Of a DNA stretch of 64,000 bases, positions 8,360 to 17,652 are shown one piece after another (the first letter of the stretch is position 1; each line of letters starts with the position of its first letter). The stretch covers positions 38,658 through 102,657 of the forward strand of contig JAFEBB010000022.1 in assembly GCA_018266075.1 (NCBI GenBank), in the 5' to 3' direction. The notes under the pieces are model-generated. The model was given only the letters and a program-made list of their open reading frames with translations, was not told the origin of the DNA and ran no database searches. The DNA is from Deltaproteobacteria bacterium (lineage in GTDB: Bacteria; Myxococcota; Myxococcia; Myxococcales; SZAS-1). The translations under genes were made by a program, and so were the position numbers.

Positions 8360-9955
8360 TCATGGCCGCGCGTACACGCGCACGTAGTCCACGAGCATCT
8401 GCTGCGGAAACACGGTGGTGGCGTCGGGCGAGCCCGGCCAGCTTCCGCCCACGGCGAGATTCAACAATAAATAAAACGGCTCGCGGTCGAACTCCCAGGT
8501 TCCACTGCCGCCGACGTCCGCCGGCGTGTGCGTCTCGTAGAGCGCGGTGTCCACGTAGAAGCGGATGACTTGAGGCTCCCACTCGATGGCGAACACGTGG
8601 AAGTCGTCGGAGTACGGCACGGGCAAGCTGTACGCGAGCCCGGTGTTGAAGCCCGGCGCGTGCAGGCTGCCGTAGGCGTTGTCGGGCTCCTTGCCGATGT
8701 TCTCCATCACGTCGATCTCGCCGCAGGCAGGCCAACCGGCTGAGTCGATGTCGACGCCCATCATCCAGAACGCGGGCCACATGCCCTGGCCCGTCGGGAC
8801 CTTGATGTTCGCCTCGAAGCGGCCGTACTGCTGCGAGAAGAGCCCGAGCGAGTTCACCTTGCCGGAGGTGTAGAGGCAGGTGTTGCCGTTCACCGGGTAG
8901 CTGCACGTCAGGCTCGAGTCGGTGTTCTCGCGCGCGGTGATGACCAGGTTCCCGCCTTGCTGGATCACGTTCTGCGTCCCCGGCGTGTAGTACTCGAGCT
9001 CCTGGTTGCCCATCCCCGAGCCGCTGACCTCGTTCTGCCACTTGCTCGGATCCGCCGGGACGTCGTCGCCGCCGTCGAACTCGTCGCTCCACACGAGCAC
9101 CCAGCCGCCGTCGCCGCCGGAGGTGCTGCCGCTCGATCCTGTCGAGCTCGTCGAGCTGCTCGTGCCCGTGGAACCGCTCGAGCCCGACGAGCTCGAGGTG
9201 CTGGAGCTGCTCGTCGTCGTGCTCGTGGATCCCGAGGTCGGACTCCAGGTGTCGATGCGGAAGAGCGTGAAGCGCGCGCCCGCGCCGGCGGTCTGATCGG
9301 TGGTGCTCTCGAGGAGGCCGAGCTGGCCGTGGGCGCTCGGCGCGCCGTCGTTGCCTTGAAGCACCTGCTCGCCATCGAGCCAGACCGTGATCGTGCCCGC
9401 ACTGCGCTGCACACGGAGCACGTGCGCGACGCCCGGCGACGGCGCGCTCAACGGCGCGTTCGCGATCTCGGTGTCCTGCTGGCCCGGGTTGAGCTTCTTC
9501 AAGTACACGCCCTGAAACTGCTCGGGGTGCACGATGACCGCGTATCCATCGTCGGCGCTGGCCGATGCGGCGTAGACGAGCCCGAAGCCCGAGTCGCCCT
9601 CGGAGCTGCCGGCGATGGTCACGTCGAAGTCGCCGATGTCGAACGCGAGCACGGAACGCGCGCGCTCCCAGGTGTTGCCGTCGAGCGCTTCGTACGAGCC
9701 GATGTGGCGCGTCCAGGTGCCGTTGCGCGTGGTGTAGTCGTTGGAGTGGCTCGCGTCGGCGTAGTCATCGCAGAAGAAGGGCGCGCCGCTGCAGGGATCC
9801 GATCCCGTCGTGCCGGTGCTGCTCCCAGACGTCGACGACGTGGTGCTGCCGGTGCCCGTTGTCGCCGAGGTCGCGCCCGAGCCGCTGGTGCCTTGGACCT
9901 TCGCGGTGGAGCAGGCGGTCAACAGGCTGATGAGCAGAAGGAGGACGCGTCGCAT
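8360..9955 (-). CDS. GH16 beta-glucanase-type lipoprotein with two Ser/Thr linkers
   Basis: 531 residues from the ATG at 9955, chosen because it begins the signal MRRVLLLLISLLTAC with lipobox LTAC. Order: lipid anchor, Ser/Thr/Gly linker, a concanavalin-A-like (LamG-type) domain of about 190 residues (GFGLVYAASASADDGYAV, ITVWLDGEQVLQG), a second Ser/Thr linker, then a GH16 catalytic domain from about residue 284. The GH16 acid pair is present as E413-I-D-V-M-E418 within CGEIDVMENIG. GH16 enzymes cleave beta-1,3 or beta-1,3-1,4 glucans, so a surface-displayed laminarinase-like enzyme acting on fungal, algal or plant polysaccharide is likely. Codons for FYLLLN near the end are unusually AT-rich. 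Confidence 0.93.
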   Translation of the reverse strand: MRRVLLLLISLLTACSTAKVQGTSGSGATSATTGTGSTTSSTSGSSTGTTGSDPCSGAPFFCDDYADASHSNDYTTRNGTWTRHIGSYEALDGNTWERARSVLAFDIGDFDVTIAGSSEGDSGFGLVYAASASADDGYAVIVHPEQFQGVYLKKLNPGQQDTEIANAPLSAPSPGVAHVLRVQRSAGTITVWLDGEQVLQGNDGAPSAHGQLGLLESTTDQTAGAGARFTLFRIDTWSPTSGSTSTTTSSSSTSSSSGSSGSTGTSSSTSSTGSSGSTSGGDGGWVLVWSDEFDGGDDVPADPSKWQNEVSGSGMGNQELEYYTPGTQNVIQQGGNLVITARENTDSSLTCSYPVNGNTCLYTSGKVNSLGLFSQQYGRFEANIKVPTGQGMWPAFWMMGVDIDSAGWPACGEIDVMENIGKEPDNAYGSLHAPGFNTGLAYSLPVPYSDDFHVFAIEWEPQVIRFYVDTALYETHTPADVGGSGTWEFDREPFYLLLNLAVGGSWPGSPDATTVFPQQMLVDYVRVYARP

Positions 9956-10076
9956 CCGGAGATTGTCGGACAGGAGCGAGACCGGATGCGAGGACTCCAG
10001 CGGCGGCATTTTTTTCGATTGCTGCCGCGTCCACCGAACGTGCGATCGTCGCACTCAATTCACGCGGAGCTCAACG

Positions 10077-10538
10077 ATGTCCCGTCGCCTGATTCGCCTG
10101 ATTCCTGTCATCTTGGTCGTTCTGGCCGGTTGCGCCACGGCGCCCATCAACAGCGCGGGCTATTCGGTCCAGGTGGTGGGCAAAGCGCTCGACGACACCT
10201 GCCAGAGCCTGGGTCAGGTGGTGGGCGAGGGCGGCGGCTCCTTCGGAGGCGACCTCATCGCCAACGACAGGCTCGTGGAGTACGCGACCAACGACGCACG
10301 GAACAAGGCCGGCGCGATGGGCGCGACGCACTTGATGCTCAACCCGCCGCAGCTCGGCGCGACCGCCAACGGCACCACGTCCACGGCGACGGTGACGGGC
10401 ATCGCCTATAAGTGTCCTCAAGCCGCCGGCGCCGCGACCGCGGCCGAGCCCAGGTGCCACGTCGAGGGCACGCCGGAATGGGAGAACGCCGACGCCGCGG
10501 GAAAGAAGAAGCTGCTCGAGGCCTGCAAGAAGCCGTAG
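10077..10538 (+). CDS. DUF4156-like lipoprotein
   Basis: 153 residues from the ATG at 10077. The signal MSRRLIRLIPVILVVLAGC carries lipobox LAGC (Cys19). The mature part contains the DUF4156-type stretch EYATNDARNKAGAMGATHLML followed by a Thr-rich strand and a single Cys (YKCP). A 40-residue C-terminal extension with two Cys (PRCHVEG, LEACKKP) could form a disulphide. The family is of unknown function and is envelope-located. It is divergent from the GH16 gene. Confidence 0.75.
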   Translation: MSRRLIRLIPVILVVLAGCATAPINSAGYSVQVVGKALDDTCQSLGQVVGEGGGSFGGDLIANDRLVEYATNDARNKAGAMGATHLMLNPPQLGATANGTTSTATVTGIAYKCPQAAGAATAAEPRCHVEGTPEWENADAAGKKKLLEACKKP

Positions 10539-10577
10539 CGGCTTCGGTCGCGCGCGAGATGGCAGAGTGAACCGGTC

Positions 10578-11129
10578 ATGCACCTCCTCCAGCTGGTTGT
10601 TCTCGCCGCGTCGCTTGCGCCGCTGCCTGCAGATTTGAAGGCGCCCGAGAAGCCATCGCCCGAGCTGCTCGCGCTGGTCGACGCCGCAAAGGCTCAGGGC
10701 CTGGTGAGCGTCGACCCGGAGCGTGATGGGAACAAGCAAGCGTGGTGCAAGTCGGGAAAGCCCGCCGCGGAGCTTCCGATTCGCGAGCCGTCGACGCTCG
10801 ATCGAATCTGGTGGCCGGCCCGCGCTGGAAGCTCGAAGGCCGTGCGCGCGCAGGTGGCGCATCTGAGGAGCGCGGCCTGTCCCAACGACGTCTTCCGGCT
10901 CGAGCTGATGGAGGTGACCTACGAGAGTGAGGCCGACGCGAAGCGGGCGCTCCAGGAGCTTCGCAAGTACACCGAGGACCACGACGTCGAGTCGATGAAG
11001 TTCGTGCACGCGTACTGGCGCAAGGAGAACCGCGTGTACGACGGCGCGAGCGGCGCGTTCATGTGGTGGGATCCGTTCTTGAAGATCTTGAAGCGCGCGG
11101 GCGTGCGCGAGCTCCTCAACCAAGATTGA
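10578..11129 (+). CDS. Hypothetical exported protein
   Basis: 183 residues with a short hydrophobic N-terminus (LLQLVVLAASLAPLPA) that looks like a signal peptide. The mature part is mixed alpha/beta with a ferredoxin-like feel (FRLELMEVTYESEADAKRALQELRKY), ending in WWDPFLKILKRAGVRELL. I do not recognise the family. It is co-directional with and five bases before the next gene, so the two are probably translated from one message. Confidence 0.65.
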   Translation: MHLLQLVVLAASLAPLPADLKAPEKPSPELLALVDAAKAQGLVSVDPERDGNKQAWCKSGKPAAELPIREPSTLDRIWWPARAGSSKAVRAQVAHLRSAACPNDVFRLELMEVTYESEADAKRALQELRKYTEDHDVESMKFVHAYWRKENRVYDGASGAFMWWDPFLKILKRAGVRELLNQD

Positions 11130-11134
11130 CCCAC

Positions 11135-12175
11135 ATGGCTCTCGTGCTCACCCACGCGCTTCGCTTGCGCCGCGCCGATCTCGATCGGCTCACCGACACG
11201 CACCGCAACCAGTTCGTGCAAGCCATCGCGCCCGGCAATGTGGAGATGGCGCGCGGGCTGATCGAAGAGGCCGGCGACCCCGAGGGCGACGCGCACGGCC
11301 TGGTCTATCTGCGCTTCGAGGACGCCGCGGCTTCGCGCGCGTTCGAAGGCTGGTTCCTCGACGACGCACGCCATCCGTCCAAGAAGGCCAGCCTCGACGG
11401 CGGTGCGTTCTTCGCGGCGGGAACCCTCGACGAGGTCGAGGTCGAGCTCTCGCAGTCGACGCCCGGTCCGCGGCCAACAGACGTCGGTGCACAGGCCTTG
11501 TACGACGCGGTCCTCGCGCTCGGGCCGAAGATCGCCGTCAAGACTTCAGGGCCCGAGCTCAAGTCCAACCCGCCCTTCGCGTTCGCGACCGCGCCCAAGA
11601 TCGAGATGGAGAAGGGCGCGCTGGCGCTGGAGGTCGTCGAGGCCAAGCGCTACACCGCCGAGGACATCGCGGCTGCGGGCCCGGACACCCAGTATCAAGT
11701 GATGGTCGCGCTGCAGTCGAAGTTCGCCGGCAAGCGCGAGCAGATCGAGACAGCCATCACCCGCATCTACGAATTCGGCGATCCGGGTTCCAAGCCCAAG
11801 CGCGGGCTCTACGCGTACGGGATCGTCTTCCTGCGGCTGCGCGAGGAGAACGGCGCGCGCGGCTTCGACGGCTGGTTCTGGGACATGCGCCAGAAGGAGC
11901 CCTCGGCGTACTGGCCCAGCAAGACGACCACGCTCGGAAGCGGATCCCTCCTGGTCGCCGGCACGTTCACGCCCACCGGCGTGGAGCTCACGAAGGGCAA
12001 GCTGAAGGTGGCGTGCTCGAACGCGCTGCCGGTCGCTGCCGCGCTCGCGGCCGGATTCAAGAAGCTCGGGCTCACCTTCGACGTGACGCTCGTGCACGAG
12101 GCCGCGAGCGGCGAGTCGGGCTACTTCGGCTCACCCGCGCACCAATCCCAGCTGCGGATGTTCCCGGACGCGTAG
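11135..12175 (+). CDS. Hypothetical protein with internal duplication
   Basis: 346 residues from the ATG at 11135; no signal peptide. The protein consists of two similar halves. Near residue 60 it has GLVYLRF...AFEGWFLDD...FFAAGTLDEVEVEL, and near residue 225 the corresponding GIVFLRL...GFDGWFWDM...LLVAGTFTPTGVEL. A shorter C-terminal segment follows, ending in HQSQLRMFPDA. I do not recognise the family. The duplication suggests a pseudo-symmetric binding protein. It lies five bases after the preceding exported protein and converges on the PilZ regulator gene. Confidence 0.65.
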   Translation: MALVLTHALRLRRADLDRLTDTHRNQFVQAIAPGNVEMARGLIEEAGDPEGDAHGLVYLRFEDAAASRAFEGWFLDDARHPSKKASLDGGAFFAAGTLDEVEVELSQSTPGPRPTDVGAQALYDAVLALGPKIAVKTSGPELKSNPPFAFATAPKIEMEKGALALEVVEAKRYTAEDIAAAGPDTQYQVMVALQSKFAGKREQIETAITRIYEFGDPGSKPKRGLYAYGIVFLRLREENGARGFDGWFWDMRQKEPSAYWPSKTTTLGSGSLLVAGTFTPTGVELTKGKLKVACSNALPVAAALAAGFKKLGLTFDVTLVHEAASGESGYFGSPAHQSQLRMFPDA

Positions 12176-12177
12176 GG

Positions 12178-13704
12178 CTACGCGCGCGCCCGCGGCTCGC
12201 GCTCGTGCAGCCGCAGCGAGCTCGACACGAATCGCGAATACGCCTCGGCGCCCACGCGCTCTTCGACGTAGCGGCGCAGCGCCTCGGTGCTGTCCGGGTC
12301 GAGGCGCTCGATGCTCCCGGCCACGAGCAGCTCGCCGCTCGGATCGCGACGCACCACGCGCACGGTGCGCACCACGCAGCGGACGGTGTCGCCGCCGGGC
12401 AGCGGGAACTCCAGGTGCAGCTGCTCGCCCACGGCGCACGACGCGTCGGTCGCGAGCAGCACACCGCCGAGGCTCACGTTCTCGATGCGGCCCTTGAGCG
12501 AGCCGTCGGAGCGACGCGCCATCACCTCGGCCTCGAGGCTGGCACGCGCCGTCGCGCGCAGCGAGAGCTCGAGCGCGTGCGAGAGCGCCTGGAGGAGCGC
12601 GCGCGGCTCGAGCGTGGCGTCCACCGACGGCGTGTCCCGCGGCAGCTGCGCGGCGACCTCGCGCGAGGCGACGGCGAGCACGTCGTGGGCGCCGAGCGCG
12701 GTGATCTCGCGGATCACCCGCGCCGGATCCTGCTCGAGCACCGGACCGCCCACGGCCACCAGCGCCGGGGCGTGCAGGGCGATCTGCTCCAGGGCGCCCG
12801 CCAGCGTGTCGGCATGCAGGGTGCGGATGGCCGAGCGTCGGAGCAGGCCGGCCACGTCGCTGAGCAGCGCGCCGCGCAGGCCCACCAGCAAGAGCGCGCG
12901 ATCCCGCGCCGCCACCGCAGCCGCCGTGCCTGCGCGCAGCCCGGCCACGAACGCCGCCAGCTCGCGCTTCAGATCCTTGGGCATCGCCTCGAAGGCCACG
13001 GCCATGCCCGGCCCGTGGGTGAGCGCCTCGGGGCTCTCGGTCGCCACGGCGCGCACCACCTTGCCGTGCAGCCGCAAGGGCTTCCGGAAGGGCAGGGTGA
13101 GCAGCACGTCGACGTCGGTCTCCACCGGCAGCGGGTGGTAGCTCGAGAGGAAGATGCCGCCGTGCGCGAGGTTCTGGGTGTACTCGTTCACGAGCTCGGT
13201 CGCGGCGTTCACCGCGACCTCGAGCTGCACCGCCTGCGCCTCGCGCGGCACCACCATGCTCGCCGTCGTGGGCCGCGCGTTGCGCACCGGCTCCGGCGGC
13301 AGGGGCGGGCGGTTCTCCGCGCTCGCGAGCAGGCTGGTCACGGCGTTGAGCAGCGCGGCGGGATCCACCGGCTTGGAGAGCAGCTTGCCCGGCGCGATCG
13401 CCTGCTCCACGCCCTCGCGCTGGGTGTCGAGCATCTGCAGCGCGGTGACGCCGATGACAGGCAGCGCGCGCGCCCAGGGACGGGTGCGCAGCTCGCGGAC
13501 GAGGTCGAGCCCGCCCATGCGCGGCAAGAGCAGATCGGTGAGCAGCAGATCCGCGCCGCCGAACCAGAGCTCGCGGAGCGCCTCTTCGCCGCTCCGGTAG
13601 GCCACCACCTCGAAGCCCGCATCGACCAGCTGGTCGCTGAGGATGGCCACCAGGGTGGCGTCGTCCTCGACGATCGCCAGCTTCGGTCCCGCGTCCGATG
13701 CCAT
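12178..13704 (-). CDS. Response regulator: REC-PilZ-pseudoREC-PilZ
   Basis: 508 residues. The N-terminal receiver has the full phosphorylation set: acidic pair D14-D15, phospho-acceptor D57 (LLLTDLLLP), T87 and K111 (LSKPVD). A PilZ-like domain follows (about 155-255) with N178-x-A-x-x-G183 but no obvious RxxxR. Residues 265-375 look like a second receiver that has lost its acidic pocket. The C-terminal PilZ domain (about 380-490) has both c-di-GMP signatures, R383-x-x-x-R387 and N409-x-S-x-x-G414. So it can probably be phosphorylated and bind c-di-GMP. Duplicated REC/PilZ proteins are common in myxobacteria, where they affect motility and exopolysaccharide; the target here is unknown. Confidence 0.88.
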   Translation of the reverse strand: MASDAGPKLAIVEDDATLVAILSDQLVDAGFEVVAYRSGEEALRELWFGGADLLLTDLLLPRMGGLDLVRELRTRPWARALPVIGVTALQMLDTQREGVEQAIAPGKLLSKPVDPAALLNAVTSLLASAENRPPLPPEPVRNARPTTASMVVPREAQAVQLEVAVNAATELVNEYTQNLAHGGIFLSSYHPLPVETDVDVLLTLPFRKPLRLHGKVVRAVATESPEALTHGPGMAVAFEAMPKDLKRELAAFVAGLRAGTAAAVAARDRALLLVGLRGALLSDVAGLLRRSAIRTLHADTLAGALEQIALHAPALVAVGGPVLEQDPARVIREITALGAHDVLAVASREVAAQLPRDTPSVDATLEPRALLQALSHALELSLRATARASLEAEVMARRSDGSLKGRIENVSLGGVLLATDASCAVGEQLHLEFPLPGGDTVRCVVRTVRVVRRDPSGELLVAGSIERLDPDSTEALRRYVEERVGAEAYSRFVSSSLRLHEREPRARA

Positions 13705-13796
13705 GCGAACCTCCCGACTGTTCGGCGGGGGGAACCTAGTCGATCGGCCGGCGGGAAAGGTGGCGAATTCGATATTTCAGGGAGGCGCGATTTTTC

Positions 13797-14330
13797 TCAG
13801 GCCTGGTCCCGCCACACGGCCACGTAGGTCGCGGTGTCCCAGGCGTTGCGGATGGCCACCAGCATCAGCGCGAGCGTGACCGCGGCGATCACGAAGAGCC
13901 CCGTCTCGAGGTGCTTGCGCAGCTCGAACGCTGCGACGGGCAGCGCGGCGTACCCCGCGAGCGGCGCGACGTGGAACCAGATCCAATCCGACAGCTCGGT
14001 CTGGTGCGAGGTCTGGATACGGGCCAGCCAGGTGCCACGGCTGGCGTAGATCACCCCGGCGAGGCCCAGGACCTCGAGCAAGATCGCCAGCTCATCGAGC
14101 CGCGGCCAGGGCGTGGAGAGCAGGGCGGCGAGCACCAGCGGGGCCACGAGCTGCACGATGGTGGGCGTGCCGAACGCGGCCAGGGAGCCCCGCGAGTTGG
14201 GATCGCGGCGCATCGAGGCGACGAGCGTCACGGCCACGAACATGAGGCCGATGAGCGCGCCCGAGGCCGAGCCGAGGATGACGTAGAAGCCGCTCCAGCC
14301 CGAGAGCGCCGTGCGCGTGGCTTCGTTCAT
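13797..14330 (-). CDS. Hypothetical membrane protein
   Basis: 177 residues with about five hydrophobic segments: FYVILGSASGALIGLMFVAV, VQLVAPLVLAALL, LLEVLGLAGVIYA, APLAGYAALPVAAF and GLFVIAAVTLALMLVAI. The opening WSGFYVILGSASGALIGLMFV recurs in an uncharacterised bacterial inner-membrane family. It has no recognisable catalytic motif. It stands alone between the PilZ regulator and the large di-haem lipoprotein, all on the minus strand but with separate gaps. Confidence 0.75.
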   Translation of the reverse strand: MNEATRTALSGWSGFYVILGSASGALIGLMFVAVTLVASMRRDPNSRGSLAAFGTPTIVQLVAPLVLAALLSTPWPRLDELAILLEVLGLAGVIYASRGTWLARIQTSHQTELSDWIWFHVAPLAGYAALPVAAFELRKHLETGLFVIAAVTLALMLVAIRNAWDTATYVAVWRDQA

Positions 14331-14382
14331 GGCCAGGCTCCCGGAAAAGGTTAGGCATCCGGGAGCCCGGGGACAGCGACCG

Positions 14383-17300
14383 CTACGGGTAGCTGCACAT
14401 ATCGCCGCCCGACGGCCCGAGCGCCGGCTCCGAGATCGTCGTGGTGTCGCCGTCGATGGAGAGCAAGAACGCCGTGAGCTGTCGGATGTCCGAGGCGCTC
14501 GGCTGGAACACCTGCGCCACCGGCGACTGGTAGTGCCCCTGGAACGTGGTGCTGAACGCCTCCTCCAACGTGCGCGCGTTGCCCGCGTGGAAGTAGGGCG
14601 CGCCGACCTGCGTGCCCAGGAGCGAGGGCGGGTTGTAGCCCGAGGTGAAGTCCTTCGCGCTCACGCCGCCCGCGCCTTGCGCGCCGGTCAGCATGTCCTG
14701 ACGCAGCTCCAGCACGTTCACCGCCGCGGGCGAGACGCCGGTCGGCACCGCTCCGTTGGCCGCGATGGTGCCCACCGGCCGCAGAATGCACTGCAGCTGC
14801 TCGAAGCCCGTCGGCTCGCCGGAGCGCATGGTCTGCTTGCCCGAGCTGGTGCTCGGGTAGAGCGCCGCGGGGAAGTGGGCGTTCTGCGCGTTGGTGAGCC
14901 AGCTGGTGTTCGAGAGCGACGTCGACGCCGACGAGCCGAACGCGTCGTTGGGCACATCGCCCGGCGCATAGAAGACCTTGGAGATGGTCCAGCTCTCCCC
15001 GCTGTGGCAGGCCATGCAGTTGCCGTTCTGGAAGACCGAGCGGCCCGCGGTGACGTCGCCGGCGTTGAGGTTGGTGGGCGCGCGCGGCGAGCGGATGTTC
15101 TGGATGAACGCGGTGATCTCGGCCCAGTTGTTGATCACGCTGTGACCGTGCGTGCCGGTGCCGTTGGGATCGGCCACGTCGGCCGACGAGCCCTGTAGGC
15201 CCTGCTGCGGCGGCGTCTGGTTGAAGAGGTCGATGCGGTCGGCCTTCACCGGTGGCGTGCTCGTCGCGGACACGATCGCGCCCACGCCGCCGGAGATGCC
15301 GCGCACGTTGCCCTCGAAGTCGGCGATCTCGTCGTTGACCGCGGTCCAGTTGAGGATGCGCTGGGCGCCGGACGTCTTGGAGAAGGTGCCGTCGAGGCTG
15401 GTCGACTGCCGCGGGCCTCGCGCGAAGTACCAGGTCACGTTGTCCGAGAGGCCGTCGACGTGGCACGCCGCGCACGAGCTCCACGCTGCGCCGTTGAGCG
15501 ACCAGCGGCCGAGGCCGGTGGTGAAGAAGCGCTTGCCGTTGAGCTGCGCGGCCGCGGACGTACCCGCGGTGGGCATCGCCGTCGACTGCACGTCGGCGGT
15601 GGCGCTCGAGGAGAGCGTCTGGGTGTTGAGGTCGATGGCCTCCACGTCGCGGGTGCCGTCGTTGATGACAAAGGCGAAGGCCCGGTTGCGGCTCACCGCC
15701 ACGCCGATGGGCAGGTGGATCGCGCTGTTGGTCGAGCTGCGCACGTCGATGAAGTTGCCGTTGTCGGCGTTGCTCGCCGCGGAGCCGACCTGGGTGATCG
15801 CGCCGGAGGACGTCGTGAGTCGGAACAGCGCGTCGGCGCCCTCGGCGGCCACGTAGGCGAACGCGCTCTTGAAGGCGAGGTCCACGGGCAAGAGCGGCAT
15901 GCGCGTGGAGGCCGTCCCGCTCGCGATGTCGGCCGTGGTGGTGAAGAGCGCGTCCAGCGTGAAGGTGCGGGTGGCCTGGCCGCCCGTGGGATCGATGATG
16001 GTTAGGCCGGGGTGGGTGGTGGTCTTGGCGTTCGCGGTGTCCGGCGCGCAGATCCCGCCGTTCGCGATGTTGCAGGCGCCGGCCGCGGAGCCGAAGCCGC
16101 AGTCGGAGTCGACGGTGCAGGTGTTCTTGCACGCGCCGTTCACGCAGCTGCCGGAGAGGCCGCCAGGGCACTGCGAGTCGAGCGCGCACGCGCCCTTCTG
16201 GAACACGCCCGTGGGGCCGGCCGGCGACGCGCAGGTGCTGGTGACGTAGATGAAGCCGTTGTCGTCGATCGTCGCCGAGGCCACCTGGTTCGGGAAGCAG
16301 CCGGTGGCGCTGCCCTTGGCGTCTTTGAAGCCGGTGTCGGTCACGGGCGGCAGATCGATCGTCGTCGGCGTGGCGGTGGCCACGGGCACCTTGTAGAGCA
16401 GGCCCTTCCAGTTGGTGTCCGAGGCCGCGAGGTCCGCAGCGTTCTCGGGCGCGGTTCGCACCGCGAACCACTCGGTCACGTACACCGTCTCATCCGCGTC
16501 GCTCGCGTCGCCGTTGTTGGTGATGGCGATGCCGCGCGGGTGCGCGAGCGCGGGGCGCGGCGCGAACTGAACGGCAGGGCCGAGCAGGCCGGTGTTGGCG
16601 ATCGTGGCGTTGAGATCGATCGTGGAGGTCACCGTGAAGCCAACCGGATCGATCACCGAGAGCGTGCCGTCCACCCAGTTGGAGACGTAGAGCGCCGAGT
16701 TGTTCGGGGTGAGCGCGAGCGAGGTTGGCTCAGAGCCCACGTTCACGCTGCGTCCCACGAGCGGCGTGGTCTTCAGGCCGGTGAGCTCCACGACCTTCTG
16801 GTCCTGGCGCAGCACGACGTACGCCGTGGTGCCGCAGCCATCGACGACGACCTGCCACGGCTCGCCGCCCACGTAGAGCTCCGAGAGCAACGTGACGTTC
16901 GGCTGGCCGGTGCCGTAGTCCACCGAGAAGACCGAGACGCTGCTCGCGTCGCGGTTCACGGCCACGAGCGTGCTGTCGTCCGAGGAGAGCGCGATGGCCG
17001 AGCCGCGCGTCGGGCCCACCGCGGTCACCGTGCACGCGCCGCCGGTGCTGCCGCTCGAGGAGCCGCTGGTGCCCGTGCTTGAGCCGCTTCCCGAGCCAGA
17101 GCCGCTTCCGGATCCACTTCCAGAGCCCGAACCGGACGTGGCCGTCGCCGACGCGCTGCCGGAGTCCGAACCCGATCCGGACGTCGCCGAGGTGCTGCTG
17201 GTGCTCGAGCTCGACGACGCGCTGGACGGGGTCGTGCTCGTCGTGCCCGAGGAGCCGCTGGTGCTGGTCGACGCGGAGGACTCGCTGGTCGTGCCCGTGC

Positions 17301-17472
17301 TCGACGCCGCCGTGGAGCTCGCGGAGGTGCTCGCGGTCGAGGAGGTGCTTCCGGTCGCGGTCCCGCCCGTGGTCGACGAGGCGCTGCTGCCCGTCGTGTT
17401 CTTGCCGCAGCCCAGCGCCGCAAGCGCGAGCGCGCAACCGAGCAGCGCCGCGCGCGTTCCTGAGGTCATCAT
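14383..17472 (-). CDS. Large lipoprotein: YVTN propeller with two c-type haem motifs
   Basis: 1029 residues. A lipoprotein signal (CALALAALGC) is followed by a Ser/Thr/Gly linker of about 120 residues. The following domain has YVTN-type propeller strands (GYGTGQPNVTLLSELYVGG, LALTPNNSALYVSNWVDG, AITNNGDASDADETVYVTEW). A Cys-rich insert resembles a small disulphide module (CALDSQCPGG, CKNTCTVDSDCGFG). The C-terminal third carries two haem-c attachment sites, CAACH at residue 667 (15460-15474) and CMACH at residue 819 (15004-15018), in a context like di-haem cytochrome c peroxidase/MauG proteins. It is probably an outer-membrane-anchored electron-transfer or peroxidase-like protein. Confidence 0.88.
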   Translation of the reverse strand: MMTSGTRAALLGCALALAALGCGKNTTGSSASSTTGGTATGSTSSTASTSASSTAASSTGTTSESSASTSTSGSSGTTSTTPSSASSSSSTSSTSATSGSGSDSGSASATATSGSGSGSGSGSGSGSGSGSSTGTSGSSSGSTGGACTVTAVGPTRGSAIALSSDDSTLVAVNRDASSVSVFSVDYGTGQPNVTLLSELYVGGEPWQVVVDGCGTTAYVVLRQDQKVVELTGLKTTPLVGRSVNVGSEPTSLALTPNNSALYVSNWVDGTLSVIDPVGFTVTSTIDLNATIANTGLLGPAVQFAPRPALAHPRGIAITNNGDASDADETVYVTEWFAVRTAPENAADLAASDTNWKGLLYKVPVATATPTTIDLPPVTDTGFKDAKGSATGCFPNQVASATIDDNGFIYVTSTCASPAGPTGVFQKGACALDSQCPGGLSGSCVNGACKNTCTVDSDCGFGSAAGACNIANGGICAPDTANAKTTTHPGLTIIDPTGGQATRTFTLDALFTTTADIASGTASTRMPLLPVDLAFKSAFAYVAAEGADALFRLTTSSGAITQVGSAASNADNGNFIDVRSSTNSAIHLPIGVAVSRNRAFAFVINDGTRDVEAIDLNTQTLSSSATADVQSTAMPTAGTSAAAQLNGKRFFTTGLGRWSLNGAAWSSCAACHVDGLSDNVTWYFARGPRQSTSLDGTFSKTSGAQRILNWTAVNDEIADFEGNVRGISGGVGAIVSATSTPPVKADRIDLFNQTPPQQGLQGSSADVADPNGTGTHGHSVINNWAEITAFIQNIRSPRAPTNLNAGDVTAGRSVFQNGNCMACHSGESWTISKVFYAPGDVPNDAFGSSASTSLSNTSWLTNAQNAHFPAALYPSTSSGKQTMRSGEPTGFEQLQCILRPVGTIAANGAVPTGVSPAAVNVLELRQDMLTGAQGAGGVSAKDFTSGYNPPSLLGTQVGAPYFHAGNARTLEEAFSTTFQGHYQSPVAQVFQPSASDIRQLTAFLLSIDGDTTTISEPALGPSGGDMCSYP

Positions 17473-17652
17473 CGAGGTTCCCCCGTTCGAACCGGAGGTT
17501 CACTCTAGGTCGAGCGTGTCGTCGGGTGGCCAGCGAAAACGCGGACCGGGTCGTGATAGATGATTTGTACGCCAACGACTGCTCGGGGCTGAGCCGAGGC
17601 TGACGACGCAGGGGGGCTTGCGATCGACTGGGGCCACATCTCTCCCGATGCC

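Noticed and set aside
17040..17400. Dense simple repeats in the large lipoprotein gene
   Set aside because: They are coding Ser/Thr/Gly linker codons; similar linkers occur at 9110-9240, 51500-51770 and 55190-55560 and are typical of myxobacterial lipoproteins.
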